Below, in pieces: positions 26,744 to 31,427 of a stretch of DNA of 31,427 nt. The translations under genes were made by a program, and so were the position numbers. This stretch comes from JBLHKS01 sp047620505 (GTDB taxonomy: Bacteria; Verrucomicrobiota; Verrucomicrobiia; Verrucomicrobiales; DEV007): assembly GCA_047620505.1 (NCBI GenBank), contig JBLHKS010000071.1:1-31427 (forward strand), read 5' to 3'. Position 1 is the first letter of the stretch, and every line of letters starts with the position of its first letter. The notes beneath the pieces were generated by a model. It did not search any database. It was not told the DNA's origin and worked only from the letters and a program-made list of their open reading frames with translations.

Positions 26744-27448
26744 ATGAAATTGAATCTTCTGCTCCTCCCTCTCGCTTGTTCGATCGGGCTTAGTTCCTGC
26801 GTCAAGCGCGAAATTCTTGCCACGGAATCGAGTTGGACCACGCTCGACGACACTGCCTGGGACAAGCCCGGACAAACCGGCACCAAAAAGAAGCGCCTGT
26901 TCTCAAAAGAGGAACCGACCGAAAAGCGTCGGCTCGATCAGATTTTCGACGAAGCCACTGATGCGCAAGCGACGCTGTCAGCGGCATTCGCCGGTCAAGA
27001 AGTTGAGGGCGATGTGAAGCGGCCGAGCTACTCGGACAAGCGATTCGGAGCCGGTGAATTCGAAAGACGGCCCTTCGGCCAGCGCGACCAGAAGAGCGGC
27101 GCGCAAAATCAGCCCTTCGAAGGAATGCGAATTTTCGGCCGCGAGTCGTTTGAAGGAGTCGTGACTGCGCCTTCCAGCGATCGGCCCGCGGTTCAAGGCA
27201 GCCAGAAGTCTAATTTGCCGAAGGTTTTCCGGACGAACAAAGTCAGGGGAGCCGATGCCCGCGTTGGCATGGTGACCGCGACTCCCGACGATCGCCGGTT
27301 CCGATTTCGTGGCGATAACCGCGGTTCCAGGGAAGACAGTTCGTTGTCGATTCAGCCTCGACCTAGCTACTCCCCGGACGGTTCCGGCATGAGCGTGGAC
27401 GACGTTCGCCGAGTCCTGCACCCCGGGGATTACAAAGAGGGTTCGTGA
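26744..27448 (+). CDS. lipoprotein of unknown function
   Basis: The start is placed at the ATG at 26744, 7 bp after the giant TPR gene, because it opens a lipoprotein signal peptide (MKLNLLLLPLACSIGLSSC, lipobox LSSC, Cys19). The remainder of the 234 residues is hydrophilic and probably largely disordered, rich in Arg, Gly, Ser, Lys and Asp (KKKRLFSKEEPTEKRRL, RFRFRGDNRGSREDSS). It ends with a possible short ordered helix (SVDDVRRVLHPGDY). No family is recognised. The tight spacing suggests an operon with the TPR protein, with this lipoprotein perhaps anchoring it to the outer membrane (inference). Confidence 0.7.
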   Translation: MKLNLLLLPLACSIGLSSCVKREILATESSWTTLDDTAWDKPGQTGTKKKRLFSKEEPTEKRRLDQIFDEATDAQATLSAAFAGQEVEGDVKRPSYSDKRFGAGEFERRPFGQRDQKSGAQNQPFEGMRIFGRESFEGVVTAPSSDRPAVQGSQKSNLPKVFRTNKVRGADARVGMVTATPDDRRFRFRGDNRGSREDSSLSIQPRPSYSPDGSGMSVDDVRRVLHPGDYKEGS

Positions 27449-27515
27449 TCGATCGATATTTGCATCGATAAGTTCGATTGGCGTGGTGCGGACTCAGAAC
27501 TGAAGATCCGCGTCG

Positions 27516-28217
27516 ATGAACAATCGCCTCCGCATCTGGCTTGTCTTTGGCCTCGCCTTCACCGTCCCGCTGATCGGGTGCCTCCTCTACTTTGTCGTCT
27601 CGCCCGAAAACGCGATTGCGCGTTGGGGCTACGGCTCGATCAAGGTTTTCCTGCTCGTCTGGCCGTTGGTTAGCGTATTTTTCATCCTGCCACGCCCACA
27701 AAAACCTGCGCCGCGCGCTACCGTTAAACCTCGGCACCTTCTGGGGCTCGCCCTCGGTGGAGGAATGGGATTGATCACGATTGGCCTTATCTATCTTGTG
27801 ATGCAGACCGGGATTCGCGAATTCGTGATGGAAGGAAAACCGGCGGTTGAAGCGAAGCTCGAAGTTCTCGGTTGGCGAGAAAACTATCTGCTCTGGACGA
27901 TCCTGATCGCCTTCGTCCATTCCGCGATCGAGGAATATTATTGGCGCTGGTTCGGCTACGGCTATCTTCAGCGTTACCTGCCGGGAATTTGGCCGCACAA
28001 CATCGCTGCGATTGGTTTTTCCGCCCATCACTACGTGGTTGTCTGGACGTTTTTCTCTCCGTGGATGGCAATCTGGTTAGGGACGATGGTCGCGATCGGT
28101 GGATTTCTCTGGAGCTTGCTCTACCGCTACACGAGGAGCTTTTTCGCTCCCTGGATTAGCCACATGTTCGTGGACCTGGGAATTTTCTGGGTCGGGTGGG
28201 AGATTCTGACTGGCTGA
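27516..28217 (+). CDS. CPBP-family intramembrane glutamic protease (CAAX protease-like)
   Basis: A 233-residue membrane protein with about six hydrophobic segments. All three CPBP (Abi/Rce1-like) motifs are present: E139-E140-YYW-R144 (EExxxR), F168-SA-H171-H172, and H216-MFV-D220. These residues form the Glu/His active site in the Rce1 family. Bacterial members include bacteriocin-immunity proteins and uncharacterised membrane proteases; the substrate here is unknown. It follows the lipoprotein gene by 67 bp and may be the last gene of the giant-TPR operon. The next 600 bp contain no gene. Confidence 0.85.
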   Translation: MNNRLRIWLVFGLAFTVPLIGCLLYFVVSPENAIARWGYGSIKVFLLVWPLVSVFFILPRPQKPAPRATVKPRHLLGLALGGGMGLITIGLIYLVMQTGIREFVMEGKPAVEAKLEVLGWRENYLLWTILIAFVHSAIEEYYWRWFGYGYLQRYLPGIWPHNIAAIGFSAHHYVVVWTFFSPWMAIWLGTMVAIGGFLWSLLYRYTRSFFAPWISHMFVDLGIFWVGWEILTG

Positions 28218-28822
28218 GCTACCTATGTATGTAAGTAGCCGTAAAGGAAGCCCTGCACCAATCGGGCGGATTCCTGAACAACAGAAAATCCATTGATCAC
28301 AACCGACGGACAGGAAGGGGCTGTTGCCCAACCCCGAACCAGGCGCGGGGCTTCGCAGAAAAACCGCGGATTGCTCGGATGATCGCGGATTCTTTCGAAA
28401 TGATCCGCGCCAATCCGCGAAATCCGCGGTCAAATTGATAAACGCTTCGTTGGGCAACAGCCCCGGAATGGCCATCCTGCCTATTCGTGTTCACTCCGGG
28501 ACATTCGCGCTCATTCGTGTTGAAACCTTCCGCCACCTCAGAGGCGAGCTTGCCTTCATTGAAGGAGAGGCGCGCCTGAGTGAAACCTTATCTGCTCCTG
28601 ATTTCCCTCAACGGAGGCTTGATTGAGCCTTATCGGCTTCTGATTAAGCGTTAACTTTCATTGATTGAGATCTGTTCTTCATTGATCGAAGTCTGTTTGA
28701 TCCAAATGGTGGTCAGTTTCTTATCATAAACATCGTGTCTCGCCCCGATAAGCCGAAAAATCTCGACAATTCCCTTCAATCTTCTTAAATTACCTCGGAA
28801 TCCAACCTGAAAACGACCAAAA
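28218..28822. other. 605-bp gene-free region with palindromic element and short degenerate repeats
   Basis: No credible coding sequence was found. The region holds the 148-bp inverted-repeat element (28317-28464) and a second module of short ATTCGTGTT/ATTCGCG repeats (about 28481-28522). Further right (about 28555-28700) is a series of degenerate TTCATTGA/TTGATTGAG repeats, including two roughly 21-bp imperfect tandem units (about 28657-28698). Short open frames here, for example 28324-28626, are accounted for by the repeats. Confidence 0.6.
28317..28464. repeat. 148-bp element bounded by perfect 16-bp inverted repeats, with nested dyads
   Basis: GGGGCTGTTGCCCAAC (28317-28332) is exactly repeated in inverse as GTTGGGCAACAGCCCC (28449-28464). 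Nested inside are ACCGCGGATT (28363-28372) with AATCCGCGGT (28421-28430), and CGCGGAT (28384-28390) with ATCCGCG (28403-28409). The whole could fold as a long stepped hairpin. It has no coding capacity, which is compatible with a MITE-like or REP-like non-autonomous element. Target-site duplications are not obvious. Confidence 0.7.
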
Positions 28823-29595
28823 ATGCCAGACTCCGAAGACCATATCCCACCCACCGCCGCCGCCGTTCCAGCAGTCGCTGACGAAACCGCGCCCGCCGCA
28901 AAACGAACTCGCGGCGATATCGACGCCAAATAGCTCGCCGACATCGAACTCGCCGAAAAAATCGTCGCCGCCTCCCGCGAAGAAGGCCGCCCCGACCAAC
29001 TCGCGACCAACTCGCGACCGAAGAAGTCACCGACGAAGTCACCGACGAAACCGTCTCCGGCCTCGAAACCAAAGCCAAAGACGCCCGCGAAGCCGGAAAA
29101 GCCGTCGTCCAAGCCAAAAAAGCCCGCAAAAAGTCGACCCGCGTCGAATCCGCCGCCAAAGACACCCTCATCAAAGTCCTCCGCGACATTCAGAACCGCG
29201 CCAAGCGCAAATTCGCCGAATCCGACCGCGAGCGCCTCACCCTCTACCGGATCGGCAAAGAAAACTTCGGAAACAACCGCACCGATTTGGAACAGGACGC
29301 CGAACTCATGATTTCACAGGCCGAAACCGACGCCCTCCCCGGCTTCAGCGCCGAAAAGGCCACAGCAGCTGCTGACGCCTTGGGCGCGTGGAAAAAGGCC
29401 GATGAAAAGCAGGACGAACTCACCACCAAACAATCCGAAGCCACCGCCGCGTTCGAGAAAGCTGTCGAAGAGGCGAATTCCGGGCGGCGATCGATTCAAC
29501 TCGCGGCGGATGCCTTGTGGCCGTGGGATGGGGAGGGCAACGGACCGGTAAGAAAGGCATTTGCTTTGCCCGAAGGCAGGCCGATGAATGTGTGA
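28823..29595 (+). pseudogene. disrupted gene for a charged helical protein: nonsense codon plus 11-bp frameshifting duplication
   Basis: From the ATG at 28823 the frame runs 36 codons to a TAG at 28931-28933 (one C-to-T change from CAG), then continues openly. At 28995-29019 an 11-bp unit (CAACTCGCGAC) is tandemly duplicated. Removing one copy joins the upstream frame to a downstream frame open to 29595, giving a product of about 253 residues apart from the TAG. An in-frame 12-bp duplication (GTCACCGACGAA, 29026-29049) follows directly. The reconstructed protein is Ala/Glu/Lys-rich, with a probable coiled-coil (GAWKKADEKQDELTTKQSEA) and a distinctive end (IQLAADALWPWDGE, FALPEGRPMNV). I recall that ending from uncharacterised Verrucomicrobia proteins but cannot confirm it. 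The iterated palindrome lies at 29363-29374. Confidence 0.75.
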
Positions 29596-29796
29596 TTCAA
29601 TCGAAATTGCCAGCATTCCAAAATGCAGAAGCCAATGGAACGCCACACGGAAAACGGGATCTATGAGATAGCAGTTATCAGATTCAATGACGTCAATGAC
29701 GCACTGAATTGATGAATTCGCATTTTAAGATAGTGTGCCAACTTCCTTGGTCAGCCTCGATTTAGTCACTCCGCATACACACAGATAGTCAATTCC
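29596..29796. other. AT-richer intergenic region
   Basis: No gene or clear promoter was seen. It contains a short direct repeat CAATGACG-TCAATGACG (about 29686-29702) and marks the start of DNA visibly poorer in G+C than the rest of the window. Confidence 0.4.
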
Positions 29797-30018
29797 ATGA
29801 AATTCTGCATTCAATTTGCCATCATCTATTTTTCGGGAATCTGTTTTTGTTTGGCGCAAAACCCTGATCAGGAAGTAATCACCGAAATTGAGCTAATAGA
29901 GCGCCGCTTGACTGGACTTTCGGATGCATCCAATCTTTTGCAAGCTCGGGCGGTTATCGGCATGATCCGCGATGTTCAACGCCTCGATTCACTCTCAAAC
30001 GCATCAACCTTGGTTCGT

Positions 30019-30052
30019 TATCGATTTTATCGATTTTATCGATTTTATCGAT
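30019..30052. repeat. 9-bp tandem repeat (TATCGATTT), about 3.8 copies
   Basis: TATCGATTT is repeated three times and followed by TATCGAT. It lies in frame in the first segment of the broken gene and encodes Tyr-Arg-Phe three times, then Tyr-Arg-Tyr. Perfect copies imply recent expansion. Confidence 0.9.
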
Positions 30053-30859
30053 ACTTGGAGCGAGCCGAGCGCCAATTAGCGATCAATGCTATTGAGTCCG
30101 AAGGTCGGCATGCAATATTCGAGTCATTTCTCAGAGTAAGAAATATTCAGGAGCGATTTTTGAACGAATTCTGGATAGAGTTGCAAATTGACGACCGAGC
30201 GCCGTATCAAGAGGGGGTGTCTGAAGTATTAGTTGGGAGAGGCAAGCTCTTATTTGCTCGCTTGTGCAGAGACAGTGATCGAGACGGTGCCTGTGTGCCT
30301 GTAATGAATGGGCTAGAACTCTGGCCACCTATGTCAATCCAGTTCTGAATTCCGGGCGGGCTGATCCCGATCTTTTTCGTCCTGAACTCGGCAATGAATG
30401 GCTACGTTTACTGACCATTTATGGGGATTCAATTCCAGGCGAAGACAGTGAAGGGTTGTCTGCCACCGAAATCTGGACTGATTGGACCACTCACGATCTG
30501 ACAAGATATATAGGAAGAGGGACCCAATGGTGGAGGGACCATCATTTTGACTGGCGGCGCGACGGATATCCTCGATGGGATAGATTTCTTGATGCAATGG
30601 TTGTCGCAAACCCTGATGATCCACGATTCACTCCTTTAAGACTGCTGATAGACGCCCAAGCAGCTTCGAGCACGGCTACTTCAGCGATCGAATTTCTACA
30701 AAAGCACCGCCTCAATGAGTCCAGACATCAAGAAATTAAAGTCACTTGCGATTCAGTTTGGATCGGAACTAGAGGCTTCAATGCATGCGAATATATTACG
30801 CAAGAAATTTTCATGTGGAGCTACATCGAATTCCTCAAGACTCGCGCCACGGAATTAGA

Positions 30860-30908
30860 AAAAAAGAAGATACAATAGAGGGCGCCATTTCTCACTGGAA
30901 GATGGTGC
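30860..30908 (+). promoter_or_regulatory. A AAA AAG slippery heptamer with downstream stem-loop (candidate -1 frameshift site)
   Basis: In the second frame the codons read GAA AAA AAG, placing A AAA AAG (30860-30866) in the exact phase for -1 slippage. A stem GCGCCAT (30882-30888) / ATGGTGC (30902-30908), with one G-U pair, begins 15 bases downstream. A -1 shift here leads directly into the third frame and avoids the TAG at 30876-30878. A one-base loss in the A7 run explains the same thing. Confidence 0.35.
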
Positions 30909-31322
30909 GTGAACGAATTTACCAAGAAGAGCACGATCAAAGTATTGCAGCTGATGAGGACTTTGAGAGTTGGTGGATCACCTTGACCGACGACCAAAAT
31001 GCCGATTCTGAAATTCGGTTCGGAAGGCAGGCTGCTCGCTATGGTTCAGCATTAGAGTCGATTGCACGATTGCAAGCGCTGGGGAGGAGCTGGGAGCGCG
31101 GCCAGCAATTCTGGGCCGAGGCCATAGGAAAGGTTTCTGTCGCATATTACGCTTGGGGAAATGAAAACAGACTCAATGCTGACTGTTTCGAAACTTGGCT
31201 CTACGTGCTGACGCAAACCAACCGAGAGAAGGGGCATCAGATCAAATTCACGGGAGATTCAACACCAGACATTGAAGACCTTTCGAATTGGATCAGATAT
31301 TCAACGGTGTGGAAAACTTCCC

Positions 31323-31427
31323 TTAGAAATTGGCGTAGATTTCGTGCAGTCTGTCCACTGCCCGGTTCCAGGGAACCTCGCGGTAAACGAAGGCGCGCAG
31401 CCACCGGATAAATTTCAGGCTCCTTAC
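31323..31427 (-). CDS. 3' end of a minus-strand gene, possibly a glycosyltransferase (partial)
   Basis: Reading the minus strand from the right edge gives 34 open codons ending at TAA (complement of 31323-31325). The peptide includes LKFIRWLRAFVYREVPWNRA and ends VDRLHEIYANF. A Trp followed by an amphipathic helix ending in Tyr resembles the C-terminal helix of GT4-type glycosyltransferases. G+C rises again here relative to the AT-rich broken gene. The evidence is short, so the family is tentative. Confidence 0.4.
   Translation of the reverse strand, partial: VRSLKFIRWLRAFVYREVPWNRAVDRLHEIYANF

Larger units (their letters stand above)
1464..29374. repeat. dispersed iterated palindrome AGCAGCTGCT (14 copies; consensus CAGCAGCTGCTG)
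   Basis: Exact 12-mers CAGCAGCTGCTG start at 1464, 2446, 4941, 17174, 19169, 20002, 20607, 23989, 25879, 26147 and 29363. Three more copies, GAGCAGCTGCTG, start at 8850, 15243 and 21853. Eight copies are read as Q/E-Q-L-L, three as xAAA (2446, 26147, 29363), and three are intergenic. All were found by eye, so a few more may exist. One mismatch separates 14755-14766 from the motif. Unlike gene-specific repeats, it occurs in unrelated genes and in terminators. Confidence 0.85.
29797..31325 (+). pseudogene. unknown secreted protein gene split across three frames (two -1 shifts); pseudogene or partly recoded
   Basis: The ATG at 29797 opens a signal peptide (MKFCIQFAIIYFSGICFCLA) and runs in one frame to a stop at 30346-30348. 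A second frame, open from 30279 to 30878, continues with protein-like sequence (NEWARTLATYVNPVLNSG, ATEIWTDWTTHDLTRYIG). A third, from 30866, continues again (ISHWKMVRERIYQ, ESWWITLTDDQNAD, AYYAWGNENRL). All three segments are Trp/Tyr-rich and similar in composition, so they probably form one ancestral gene of about 540 codons needing two -1 shifts: one between 30279 and 30345, one at the A-run 30859-30865. Residues about 75-85 are encoded by a 9-bp tandem repeat. No family is recognised. The last frame runs antisense into a likely gene end at 31323, so its own 3' end may be lost. Confidence 0.6.

Noticed and set aside
28324..28626. 100-codon open frame across the palindromic element
   Set aside because: It is made of the inverted repeat and short ATTCGTG-type repeats and has no protein-like character.
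1..31427. CRISPR arrays, tRNA/rRNA genes, prophage or transposase genes
   Set aside because: No spaced direct-repeat array, no tRNA cloverleaf or rRNA segment, and no recognisable integrase or transposase was seen on either strand.

Overview
The window looks like a chromosomal segment from a member of the PVC superphylum, most likely Verrucomicrobiota. This is inferred from gene families rather than from a marker gene. The left part carries a PVC-type haem-binding dehydrogenase-like protein (beta-propeller + HEAT + CxxCH), a DUF1587/1592/1588/1585 cytochrome paired with a DUF1552 protein, a DUF1080 protein, and many secreted proteins. Shine-Dalgarno sequences are mostly weak or absent. No rRNA, tRNA or CRISPR array was seen.

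Layout. 1-2300: 3' part of the PVC haem-binding protein gene. 2370-5942: three genes that could all act on phosphorus compounds, namely a secreted metallophosphoesterase, a convergent OPA-type (GlpT-like) MFS transporter, and a divergent iron-ADH of the phosphonoacetaldehyde-reductase type. 5999-7099: secreted beta-propeller glycosidase-like protein. 7155-11583: overlapping cytochrome (with a possible NPCBM-like insert) and DUF1552 pair. 11606-12022: cupin. 12243-13346 (minus): secreted propeller-like protein. 13574-17782: tightly packed exbB-exbD-exbD2-TPR operon, in which the second ExbD has a signal peptide in place of its membrane anchor. 17815-19152: RbsC-like ABC permease with a large extra domain and no ATPase or binding protein beside it. 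19219-19890 (minus): DUF1080 protein. 20073-20564: DUF4399 lipoprotein with a strong terminator. 20683-28217: 2017-residue secreted TPR protein, a lipoprotein and a CPBP protease.

From about 28.2 kb to 31.3 kb the character changes. A gene-free stretch holds a 148-bp element bounded by perfect 16-bp inverted repeats. It is followed by a pseudogene with a nonsense codon and an 11-bp frameshifting duplication, then a more AT-rich gene of about 540 codons broken by two -1 frame changes. The second frame change lies on an A AAA AAG slippery heptamer. The last 105 bases look like the 3' end of a minus-strand gene, possibly a glycosyltransferase.

The most unusual signal spans the whole window. The palindrome AGCAGCTGCT occurs 14 times, each copy followed by G and 11 of them forming CAGCAGCTGCTG. 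Copies lie in two different reading frames of unrelated genes, in a pseudogene and in three intergenic sites, and they form the inner stem of two terminator hairpins. This resembles a highly iterated palindrome or uptake-sequence-like element that I do not recognise from the literature.
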